Shown here: piece by piece, positions 1 to 5,260 of the stretch
Position numbering within the stretch: position 1 is the stretch's first letter
Layout: each line of letters opens with the position of its first letter
Assembly: GCA_945861165.1 (NCBI GenBank)
Contig: CAMATO010000070.1
Coordinates: 1 to 5,260 of the forward strand
Length of the DNA stretch: 5,260 nucleotides
DNA from: Bifidobacterium breve
GTDB lineage: Bacteria > Actinomycetota > Actinomycetes > S36-B12 > UBA5976
Reading direction: 5' to 3'
Notes under the pieces: model-generated
The model's database searches: none
Told to the model about the DNA's origin: nothing
The model's input: the letters and a program-made list of their open reading frames with translations, nothing else
Translations under genes and position numbers: made by a program

Positions 1-645
1 GAAGTTGAATTTCTTGATGCAGATTCAACTATTCCAGAAGCAGCTTTGGTCGTTGAAAAACTTCCTCATACTAAGTATCCAGTTATGAATAAAACTGCTG
101 ATGAAGTTGTGGGCTTTGTTCACGTTCGTCAATTACTTTCATTAGAGGCACGAAAATCAAATAAACAATTAAGAGATATTGCAATTGCGGTGGAATCAAT
201 TCCGGGTACTACCTCAGTATTAAGCGCTTTAGCGCAAATGAGAAATGGAAACCAACATCTATTAATTGTTGCTGATGAATATGGCGGCACTGCAGGAATT
301 GTGACTTTAGATGATTTAGTCGAAGAACTAATTGGTGATATTAGGCATGAAGATGATGAACCAGAAAATGAAGTAAGTGATTTAGATTTCCATGGCGAAG
401 TGGAAGTTGAGGGTTTGATGAATCTGGATGATTTTGCAGACTCAACTCATATCCATTTGCCTGAAGGACCGTATGAAACAGTAGCTGGTTTTGTTATCTC
501 TAAACTTGGAACGCTTCCTGCAATTGGAAAATCGATTATTGCTGAACAATGCGTGTTTGAAATCTTAAGCATGGATGTGCGACGAATTTCACGAGTCAAG
601 GTAAGTCGAATTGAGCCCGGAACTAGTAAGCATGGTGGACAATAA
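1..645 (+). CDS. CNNM/CorC-family membrane protein, C-terminal part (CBS pair + CorC_HlyC domain); 5' end outside window
   Basis: The frame is open from the first base, so this is a 5'-truncated gene with 214 codons visible. A TTG at 46 is not a credible start because CBS-like sequence continues upstream of it. Visible residues 1-50 are the rest of a first CBS domain (KYPVMN at 25-30, GFVHVRQLL at 38-46). Residues 57-114 are a second CBS domain ending in the family signature DEYGGTAGIVTLDDLVEELI (92-111). After an acidic linker, residues 130-205 form a CorC_HlyC domain (EGPYETVAGFVISKLGTLP at 155-173). Family knowledge: such proteins carry an N-terminal DUF21/CNNM membrane domain, which would lie before the window, and are linked to Mg2+/Co2+ efflux or homeostasis; the CBS pair binds adenine nucleotides. 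Older annotations call them 'hemolysins', a role not supported here. The stop lies 5 bases before trpS, so the two are probably one transcript. Family assignment is firm; the transported ion is not known. Confidence 0.9.
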   Translation, partial: EVEFLDADSTIPEAALVVEKLPHTKYPVMNKTADEVVGFVHVRQLLSLEARKSNKQLRDIAIAVESIPGTTSVLSALAQMRNGNQHLLIVADEYGGTAGIVTLDDLVEELIGDIRHEDDEPENEVSDLDFHGEVEVEGLMNLDDFADSTHIHLPEGPYETVAGFVISKLGTLPAIGKSIIAEQCVFEILSMDVRRISRVKVSRIEPGTSKHGGQ

Positions 646-650
646 GACCT

Positions 651-1640
651 ATGGGAAAACCAAGTGTTTTATCAGGAATTCAGCCCACTGCTGATTCTTT
701 TCATATTGGTAATTACTTTGGCGCTCTACGCCAATGGGTTCAAATGCAAGACACCCACGATTGCTTTTATACAGTGGTGGACTTACACGCCATAACTTCT
801 GAATTTGATCCAAAAATTTTAAAGAAAAGAACACTTACATCATTTGCACAACTATTAGCTGTTGGAATTGATTCCTTAAAAAGCACGCTATTTGTGCAGA
901 GCCAAGTTCCACAGCATGCTCAACTAGCTTGGGTTTTAAGTTGTTTCACTGGTTTTGGTGAGGCAGGCAGAATGACACAATTTAAAGATAAAACACAAAA
1001 AGGTGGACAAGAAAGATCATCTGTTGGTTTATTTACCTATCCAATTTTACAAGCTGCTGATATTTTGCTTTACCAAGCACAAAGTGTTCCAGTTGGCGAA
1101 GATCAAAGACAACATTTGGAATTAACTAGAGACTTAGCTATTCGATTTAATAATCAATTTGGTAAAACCTTTGTGGTACCGGAAGCTTTCATTGTTAAAG
1201 AATCTGCCAAGATTCTTGATTTACAAGACCCAACTGCCAAGATGAGTAAATCTTCTCCGCAGGGTTGCGTATTTATCTTAGATGAACCAGATGTAGTTAT
1301 GAAGAAATTCAAAACCGCTCTCACAGATAGTGGTAAGGAAATTAAATATGATCCAACTAACAAACCTGGTATTTCAAATTTATTAAGCATTATTAAAGCG
1401 GTAACTAATGAAGACATGACAACCATTGAGTCACAATTTGTAAATAAAGGTTATGGAGACTTAAAGATTTATACAGGGGAATTAGTAGTGGAAAAGATTA
1501 TTAAACCGTTTAGGGAAAAGACTATGACTTTATTGGCTGATGAAAATCAGTTGAATTCTTTAATGAATGATGGCGCTCAAAAAGCAGAAAAAGTTGCAGC
1601 AGCAACATTAAAAAGTGTTTATGAAAAAGTTGGTTTTTAA
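651..1640 (+). CDS. trpS: Tryptophanyl-tRNA synthetase (TrpRS)
   Basis: This cytosolic class I aminoacyl-tRNA synthetase charges tRNA-Trp with tryptophan using ATP. The 329 residues match the usual bacterial length of about 330. The N-terminal SGIQPT (8-13) and HIGNY (18-22) form the ATP-binding HIGH-type signature. The tryptophan pocket region is YPILQAADILLY (130-141), in which the Asp at 137 corresponds to the residue that recognises the indole nitrogen in the family. VPVGEDQRQHLE (147-158) follows, and KMSKS is intact at 197-201. The helical C-terminal part begins near residue 245 and should contain the anticodon-contacting region. The ATG at 651 places the conserved motif at the expected distance from the N-terminus. 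A weak Shine-Dalgarno-like GGTGGA lies at 634-639, inside the end of the preceding gene. That gene stops 5 bases upstream, suggesting translational coupling. The 3' end faces sdhB across only 7 bases. No truncation or missing catalytic residue is seen. Confidence 0.97.
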   Translation: MGKPSVLSGIQPTADSFHIGNYFGALRQWVQMQDTHDCFYTVVDLHAITSEFDPKILKKRTLTSFAQLLAVGIDSLKSTLFVQSQVPQHAQLAWVLSCFTGFGEAGRMTQFKDKTQKGGQERSSVGLFTYPILQAADILLYQAQSVPVGEDQRQHLELTRDLAIRFNNQFGKTFVVPEAFIVKESAKILDLQDPTAKMSKSSPQGCVFILDEPDVVMKKFKTALTDSGKEIKYDPTNKPGISNLLSIIKAVTNEDMTTIESQFVNKGYGDLKIYTGELVVEKIIKPFREKTMTLLADENQLNSLMNDGAQKAEKVAAATLKSVYEKVGF

Positions 1641-1647
1641 GCTTTAA

Positions 1648-2397
1648 TTATTTGCGGCGGGTAATTGTTTTACCCAACCAAACTAATGGATCATATTTAG
1701 TGTCAACCACACGTTCTTTCATAGGAATGATCGCATTGTCAGTAATCTTGATGTGTTCAGGACAAACTTCGGTACAACATTTAGTGATGTTACACATTCC
1801 CAAACCATGAGATTCTTGAGCTTCACGCTTTCTATCTAATTCATCCAACGGATGCATATCTAGTTCTGCAAGACGTATAAAAAATCTTGGGCCAGCAAAG
1901 CTTTCTTTGTTTTCTTCGTGATCACGAACAACGTGACAAACATCTTGGCAGAGGAAACACTCAATACATTTTCTGAATTCTTGACTTCTCTCCACATCAA
2001 CTTGCTGCATGCGATATTCACCTAGTTTTAAGTTTGCAGGGCCCTTAAATGCTGGAACTTGGCGAGCTTTAATGTAATTAAAGGAAACATCTGTGACTAG
2101 ATCTTTGATAACTGGAAATGCTCTTAGGGGAGTAACGGTTACTTCATCTTCTTCATTGAAAGTATTCATTCGGGTCATACACATCAAACTTGGTTTACCA
2201 TTAATTTCAGCACTGCAGGATCCACATTTTCCGGCTTTGCAGTTCCATCGCACGGCTAAATCTGGACTATCGGTTGCTTGCAAACGATGAATTACATCAA
2301 GTAGCACTTCGCCTTCGCTTACTTCTACGTTGTAGTTAACTAATTCGCCTCTTTCTTTATTGCCACGCCAAACTCGTAATTTCGCTAGATAACCCAT
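1648..2397 (-). CDS. sdhB: Succinate dehydrogenase iron-sulfur subunit SdhB
   Basis: SdhB carries electrons from the SdhA flavin to the membrane subunit through three Fe-S clusters, on the cytoplasmic face of the membrane. All ligands are visible in its 249 residues. The N-terminal ferredoxin-like domain has C53, C58, C61 and C73 for [2Fe-2S]. The C-terminal domain has C144, C147 and C150 with C212 (in CPEH) for [4Fe-4S], and C154, C202 and C208 for [3Fe-4S], by alignment with the E. coli spacing. An extra Cys at 207 sits beside C208. Motifs CIECFLCQDVCHVV (144-157) and CNITKCCTEVCPEHIKITD (202-220) recall the actinobacterial Sdh1-type SdhB. The ATG at 2397 starts 3 bases after the sdhA stop, with a GGGAG ribosome site inside the end of sdhA, so it is the last gene of a coupled sdhC-A-B operon. 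A fumarate reductase subunit is the main alternative; order, length and motifs favour succinate dehydrogenase. Confidence 0.95.
   Translation of the reverse strand: MGYLAKLRVWRGNKERGELVNYNVEVSEGEVLLDVIHRLQATDSPDLAVRWNCKAGKCGSCSAEINGKPSLMCMTRMNTFNEEDEVTVTPLRAFPVIKDLVTDVSFNYIKARQVPAFKGPANLKLGEYRMQQVDVERSQEFRKCIECFLCQDVCHVVRDHEENKESFAGPRFFIRLAELDMHPLDELDRKREAQESHGLGMCNITKCCTEVCPEHIKITDNAIIPMKERVVDTKYDPLVWLGKTITRRK
1659..1675. terminator. Small hairpin at the trpS/sdhB convergence, possible weak bidirectional terminator
   Basis: GGGTAA (1659-1664) and TTACCC (1670-1675) form a perfect 6-base stem with the 5-base loop TTGTT, starting 18 bases after the trpS stop and lying in the last codons of sdhB. 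No T-run follows on either strand, so it is not a classical intrinsic terminator. Actinobacterial terminators often lack a T-tail and no other candidate exists near this junction, so a weak role for trpS transcripts is possible. Confidence 0.25.
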
Positions 2398-2400
2398 TAG

Positions 2401-4290
2401 TTATGCTCCCATTCCAAGTTGTACTAATTCTTCTGGTAACAGATATTTACCTAATTCTTCCTCTTCAAAGAGTCCAGCTAATTCTTTGGGCATTGGCGGA
2501 ATTGATTCAATTTTGGTGTCAACACTGCTGCCGTTCCAGGAAGTAATAACGTGTTTTGGTCTCCAATTTTTGTCCATGGTTGGGAAATCGTTTCTGGTGT
2601 GACCACCGCGAGATTCTTCTCTCACTAGGGCACTCTTGGCTATTGATTCACTTACCAACAACATGTTTTCTAGATCAAGTGATAAATGCCAACCAGGATT
2701 AAATTGTCTTTCACCTTGCACCGTTACATTTCTAGCACGTTTCTTTAAACCTTCAAGTTTGGTTATTGCTTCACGCATTTCATTGCCGTCACGAATAATT
2801 CCCACCAGATCATTCATTACTTGCTGTAGATCTTGGTGAACGGTGTATGGATTTTCACCACTATTGCCATTAAATGGAGCAAGGGCTGAGTTAAGAGCTT
2901 TTTCGAGATCTGTTTCATTAACTTTTGGTTTAGTGGAAAGTGATTTAACGTAAGCACTAGCACCAACTCCTGCTCTGCGACCAAAAACTAATAGATCTGA
3001 AAGTGAATTTCCACCTAAACGATTAGAACCGTGCATGCCTCCAGCTACTTCACCAGCTGCAAATAATCCGGTCACTCCAATGGCTGCACCGGTATCAGGA
3101 TCTACTTGAACTCCACCCATTACGTAGTGACAAGTTGGCCCAACTTCCATTGATTGCTGTGTGATGTCAACATCTGCTAATTCTTTGAATTGGTGCCACA
3201 TGGAAGGCAATCTTTTCTTAATAACTTCTGGTTTCAAACGTGTTGAGACATCTAAGAAAACTCCTCCATGAGGAGAACCTCTACCTGCTTTTACTTCAGA
3301 GTTGATTGCACGAGCAACTTCATCTCGAGGTAATAATTCTGGTGGTCTTCTATTTGAATCAGGGTTCTCATACCAGCCATCTGCTTCAGCTTCAGTATCA
3401 GCATATTTATCTTTGAATATGGCAGGAATGTAATTGAACATAAATCTTTTGCCTTCAGAATTCTGTAAAACTCCACCATCACCACGAACTGATTCGGTTA
3501 CCAAAATTCCTTTAACACTTGGTGGCCAAACCATGCCGGTGGGATGAAATTGCACAAATTCCATGTGCATCAAATTTCCGCCAGCCTTTAGCGCCAATGC
3601 ATGACCATCGCCAGTTCCTTCCCATGAATTGGAAGTAACTTTGAAAGATTTACCAATTCCGCCAGTTGCTAACACAACTGCAGGGGCTTGAAACATTACA
3701 AATTTTCCATTTTCACGCCAGTAGCCCAATACTCCAGAAACCTTGTCGTCGGTTTTAAGGATTTCGGTGACAGTTAATTCAGCAAAAACTTTTATTCTTG
3801 ACTCGTAGTCACCAGACTCCTTGAAGTCTTCTTGTTGCAAAGAAACAATTTTTTGTTGCAAAGTTCTAATTAGTTCCAAACCTGTGCGATCACCAACGTG
3901 AGCTAGACGAGGGTATTCGTGTCCACCAAAGTTTCTTTGACTGATTTTTCCATCTGGTGTTCGATCAAATAGTGCACCATAAGTTTCTAATTCCCAAACT
4001 CGATCAGGGGCTTCTTTAGCGTGAAGTTCAGCCATTCTCCAATGATTTTGAAACTTTCCACCACGCATGGTGTCACGAAAATGTACTTGCCAGTTGTCAT
4101 TTGAGTTAACATTTCCCATTGAGGCAGCGATGCCGCCTTCGGCCATAACGGTGTGAGCTTTACCAAAAAGTGATTTACAAATAATTGCAGTTCTTAAACC
4201 ACTAGCACGAGATTCAATAGCAGCACGCAAACCTGCGCCACCTGCTCCTATGATCACAACATCAAAGTCGTGACGTTCAATTTCGGTCAT
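2401..4290 (-). CDS. sdhA: Succinate dehydrogenase flavoprotein subunit SdhA
   Basis: This catalytic subunit oxidises succinate to fumarate in the TCA cycle and passes two electrons to SdhB. In its 629 residues, the FAD-binding dinucleotide fold is at 11-22 (IIGAGGAG, residues 13-20). The covalent FAD attachment site is GKAHTVMAEGG (43-53), with H46 as the predicted flavin-linked histidine. Substrate and catalytic residues by family alignment are QFHPTG (247-252), ESVRGDGG (266-273), the proton-shuttle Arg at 322 in PRDEVARA, His 388 in CHYVMGG, and Arg 424 in GSNRLGGNSLSDLL. The C-terminal helical and capping region runs from about 455 to 629. The stretch near 293-320, just before the catalytic Arg, is longer than in E. 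coli and resembles Sdh1-type flavoproteins. The ATG at 4290 lies 9 bases after sdhC, with a good AAGGGGA ribosome site overlapping the sdhC stop codon. All key residues are present. Fumarate reductase or L-aspartate oxidase is unlikely given the gene neighbours. Confidence 0.97.
   Translation of the reverse strand: MTEIERHDFDVVIIGAGGAGLRAAIESRASGLRTAIICKSLFGKAHTVMAEGGIAASMGNVNSNDNWQVHFRDTMRGGKFQNHWRMAELHAKEAPDRVWELETYGALFDRTPDGKISQRNFGGHEYPRLAHVGDRTGLELIRTLQQKIVSLQQEDFKESGDYESRIKVFAELTVTEILKTDDKVSGVLGYWRENGKFVMFQAPAVVLATGGIGKSFKVTSNSWEGTGDGHALALKAGGNLMHMEFVQFHPTGMVWPPSVKGILVTESVRGDGGVLQNSEGKRFMFNYIPAIFKDKYADTEAEADGWYENPDSNRRPPELLPRDEVARAINSEVKAGRGSPHGGVFLDVSTRLKPEVIKKRLPSMWHQFKELADVDITQQSMEVGPTCHYVMGGVQVDPDTGAAIGVTGLFAAGEVAGGMHGSNRLGGNSLSDLLVFGRRAGVGASAYVKSLSTKPKVNETDLEKALNSALAPFNGNSGENPYTVHQDLQQVMNDLVGIIRDGNEMREAITKLEGLKKRARNVTVQGERQFNPGWHLSLDLENMLLVSESIAKSALVREESRGGHTRNDFPTMDKNWRPKHVITSWNGSSVDTKIESIPPMPKELAGLFEEEELGKYLLPEELVQLGMGA
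2406..2410 (-). promoter_or_regulatory. Ribosome binding site of sdhB inside the 3' end of sdhA
   Basis: GGGAG on the minus strand lies 8 bases before the sdhB ATG, within the last codons of sdhA. This supports the start at 2397 and coupling of the two subunits, which are needed in equal amounts. Confidence 0.7.
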
Positions 4291-4293
4291 GAT

Positions 4294-4300
4294 TCCCCTT
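4294..4300 (-). promoter_or_regulatory. Ribosome binding site of sdhA overlapping the sdhC stop codon
   Basis: On the minus strand AAGGGGA ends 3 bases before the sdhA ATG, and its first base is the last base of the sdhC TAA. It is the strongest Shine-Dalgarno match in the window. It fixes the sdhA start at 4290 and suggests sdhC and sdhA are translationally coupled. Confidence 0.75.
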
Positions 4301-5106
4301 TAGAAGAAATATAAATTAGTGATTGAACCACTTGCTACAAGTCGTACATAAAAATCACACATCGCAACACCAATTAGTGAAATCCAAGCATATTTTGGAT
4401 GGTGTGCGTTTAGTTTTGAAACTATGGTCCAAGTCTTGTATCTAATAGGATGCTTACTGAAATGCTTTAATCTTCCACCCAGAATATGTCGACAGGAATG
4501 ACAAGAAAGTGAATATAACCAAAGAAAAGTTGCGTTTGCTAATAAAACAAGTGTGCCAACGCTCATGTGTCCCCATTGACCTTCAGCGTTCTTGAAAGAA
4601 ATTAATGCGTCATAGGTGAGTAAAACATTGAATACTAATCCAGCAATAAAAAAGTATCGGTGAGAATTTTGCAAAATCAAGGGAGACTTTGTTTCTCCTG
4701 AGTAAGACTTATGAGGTTCTGCTACAGCACAAGCAGGAGGAGATAACCAAAATGCGCGGTAATAAGTTTTTCGGTAGTAATAACAAGTCATACGAAAACC
4801 TAGTGGAAAAATCAAGATAAGTAGTGCTGGAGAAAAAATCCACCAGCTACCAAATGGCTGCCCTAAGTGCGAAGCGCCTTCAACACAACTTGTAGCAAGA
4901 CATGGGGAATAGAAAGGTGAAATTAATGGTTCAGCAAAATAGTACTTATTTTCAAAAGCTCTGATCGTGGAATAAATAATGAAAGAGACTAAAACAAAAA
5001 CAGAAATAGCGGGTTGAACCCACCACTTGTCTACTCTTAAGTGTCTTAAGCCAATTTTGGCACGGGTGGCTGAGCCAACTCCGCGTTCCATTGAGCTAAT
5101 CGCCAT
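4300..5106 (-). CDS. sdhC: Succinate dehydrogenase membrane-anchor subunit SdhC, Sdh1 (type F) kind with candidate Rieske-type cluster ligands
   Basis: SdhC anchors SdhA-SdhB and reduces quinone. The 268 residues contain five hydrophobic segments near 29-49, 88-107, 150-170, 180-202 and 237-257, with a basic N-terminus. It is the only anchor gene, in the order sdhC-sdhA-sdhB seen in mycobacterial Sdh1. Distinctive motifs are SPFYSPCLATSC (63-74), RMTCYYYRKTYYRAFW (105-120), LSPPACAVAEPHKSYSGET (121-139), ILQNSHRYFF (144-153) and SCHSCRHILGGRLKHFSKHP (201-220). Established: mycobacterial Sdh1 carries a membrane-embedded Rieske-type [2Fe-2S] cluster, with two His ligands needed for quinone reduction. 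Inference: the Cys and His at 202, 203, 205 and 207, together with C108, C126, H132 and H149, are candidate ligands here; I cannot say which four. The ATG at 5106 is chosen because a leaderless-type -10 element lies just upstream; ATG at 5091 (residue 6) is possible but has no ribosome site. Family is confident, cofactor content less so. Confidence 0.9.
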   Translation of the reverse strand: MAISSMERGVGSATRAKIGLRHLRVDKWWVQPAISVFVLVSFIIYSTIRAFENKYYFAEPLISPFYSPCLATSCVEGASHLGQPFGSWWIFSPALLILIFPLGFRMTCYYYRKTYYRAFWLSPPACAVAEPHKSYSGETKSPLILQNSHRYFFIAGLVFNVLLTYDALISFKNAEGQWGHMSVGTLVLLANATFLWLYSLSCHSCRHILGGRLKHFSKHPIRYKTWTIVSKLNAHHPKYAWISLIGVAMCDFYVRLVASGSITNLYFF

Positions 5107-5112
5107 GGCTCG

Positions 5113-5118
5113 AGTTTA
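5113..5118 (-). promoter_or_regulatory. Putative leaderless -10 promoter element for sdhC-sdhA-sdhB
   Basis: Read on the minus strand the hexamer is TAAACT, fitting the actinobacterial TANNNT -10 pattern. Six bases (CGAGCC) separate it from the sdhC ATG, which would place transcription start at or next to the A of the ATG. There is no purine-rich ribosome site before that ATG, consistent with a leaderless mRNA, which is common in actinobacteria. No convincing -35 lies 17-18 bases upstream; a TTGACT (5143-5148) is 24 bases away, too far for a standard pair. Confidence 0.45.
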
Positions 5119-5120
5119 GT

Positions 5121-5140
5121 GCCGACCCCCACGGGGCTGC
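5121..5140. repeat. GC-rich imperfect 20-bp palindrome in the sdhC promoter region
   Basis: The block has 17 G or C in 20 bases, in an otherwise AT-rich region. Around its centre, six of eight arm positions are complementary (GC.G.CCC, four-base gap, GGG.C.GC). A tighter alternative is CCCC-AC-GGGG at 5127-5136. It sits immediately upstream of the predicted -10, where the spacer and -35 would be, so it may be an operator. If transcription starts further upstream it would instead be a hairpin in the 5' leader. No U-run follows it in either direction, so it is not a standard terminator. Confidence 0.35.
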
Positions 5141-5164
5141 ATAGTCAAAAGTTGCTCATTTCGA

Positions 5165-5178
5165 TGTGAAATGTCACA
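5165..5178. promoter_or_regulatory. TGTGA-N4-TCACA inverted repeat, possible operator upstream of sdhC
   Basis: The 14 bases read TGTGAAATGTCACA, with perfect 5-base arms and a 4-base centre, and lie 58 bases upstream of the sdhC start. The arms equal CRP/GlxR half-sites, but those regulators use a 6-base gap. Rex sites (TGTGAA..TTCACA) are also longer than this. It could bind a regulator of the sdh operon. The palindrome is directly visible; the function is inferred. Confidence 0.35.
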
Positions 5179-5188
5179 CAAGAAATAC

Positions 5189-5260
5189 TTAAGAAAGATC
5201 CCTAAGTTCTAGCAATACCGCACCGTTTGCAACAGATGCACCAACTTCAACAGAAAGTTC
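5189..5260 (-). CDS. C-terminal end of a biotin-carrier (biotinyl/lipoyl) domain protein, probably acyl-CoA carboxylase alpha subunit; 5' part outside window
   Basis: Only the last 23 codons and a TAA stop are in the window. The visible residues, ELSVEVGASVANGAVLLELR and then DLS, match the closing beta strands of a biotinyl domain: a V-x-V-G-x-x-V-x-x-G turn, then hydrophobic residues ending in an acidic tail. In the family the biotinylated lysine sits about 35 residues before the end, so it lies outside the window. Because the protein ends right after this domain, a C-terminal biotin carrier fits best, such as the alpha subunit of acetyl- or propionyl-CoA carboxylase, or a stand-alone carrier protein. 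A lipoyl domain of a 2-oxoacid dehydrogenase E2 would normally continue into more sequence. It lies on the same strand as sdhC and 82 bases upstream of it, so read-through into sdh is possible. The specific enzyme cannot be decided from this fragment. Confidence 0.62.
   Translation of the reverse strand, partial: ELSVEVGASVANGAVLLELRDLS

Noticed and set aside
46..645. Complete gene starting at TTG 46
   Set aside because: The frame stays open to base 1 and residues before the TTG continue the first CBS domain, so the gene is cut by the window edge rather than starting here.
649..834. Minus-strand open frame of 61 codons opposite the start of trpS
   Set aside because: It lies wholly antisense to a clear trpS gene, has no family-like motif, and is a chance frame. 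The same applies to 1154-1426 (-), 2093-2290 (+), 2636-2839 (+) and 3291-3485 (-).
1608..1640. TTAAAAA ... TTTTTAA inverted repeat at the end of trpS as a terminator
   Set aside because: The stem is A/T only, the loop is 19 bases, and it lies inside the coding end; it would be very unstable and is expected by chance in AT-rich sequence.
1648..2397. Extra cysteine C207 next to C208 in SdhB as a possible novel cluster ligand
   Set aside because: The normal eleven cluster ligands are all present without it, and the CC pair is, as far as I recall, usual in actinobacterial Sdh1-type SdhB.
5143..5148. TTGACT on the minus strand as a -35 element
   Set aside because: It is 24 bases from the best -10 (TAAACT), and no acceptable -10 lies 16-18 bases downstream of it.
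5119..5188. Intrinsic terminator for the biotin-carrier gene
   Set aside because: The only stable hairpin (the GC block at 5121-5140) is not followed by a T-run on the minus strand, and it lies close to the next gene's start.
1..5260. A new defence, mobile or otherwise undescribed multi-gene system
   Set aside because: Every gene belongs to a well-known housekeeping family, the genes are tightly packed, and no direct repeats, transposase, integrase or array-like structure was seen.

Overview
The window is AT-rich and densely packed, with five protein genes plus the tail of a sixth. It looks like part of the core genome of a low-GC, streamlined actinobacterium. The freshwater acI/Nanopelagicales group is my best guess, from protein character and composition only. 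The strongest clue is the succinate dehydrogenase. Its three genes run sdhC-sdhA-sdhB, with a single five-helix membrane subunit rich in Cys and His. This matches the actinobacterial form of complex II typified by mycobacterial Sdh1, but the codons are AT-rich, unlike those of Mycobacterium or Streptomyces.

Layout: positions 1-645 (+) are the C-terminal two thirds or so of a CNNM/CorC-type membrane protein (CBS pair plus CorC_HlyC domain). Five bases later comes a complete tryptophanyl-tRNA synthetase gene, trpS (651-1640, +), probably co-transcribed with it. Converging on trpS with a gap of only 7 bases is the sdhC-sdhA-sdhB operon, all on the minus strand (5106 down to 1648), with junctions of 9 and 3 bases. 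Upstream of sdhC is an 82-base intergenic region. It holds a likely leaderless -10 element, a GC-rich imperfect palindrome and a TGTGA-N4-TCACA inverted repeat. Beyond it, 5260-5189 (-) is the last 23 codons of what looks like a biotin-carrier domain, probably the end of an acyl-CoA carboxylase alpha subunit.

How the genes work together: SdhA oxidises succinate to fumarate on covalently bound FAD, SdhB passes the electrons through three Fe-S clusters, and SdhC anchors the complex and reduces quinone. By analogy with mycobacterial Sdh1, SdhC probably does this through a membrane-embedded Rieske-type cluster rather than haem. The CNNM gene (ion transport) and trpS (translation) are housekeeping neighbours with no evident functional tie to complex II.

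I found no mobile element, CRISPR array, RNA gene or defence system. All six genes belong to known families. The points most worth a second look are the SdhC metal-ligand pattern and the unusual structure of the sdh promoter region.
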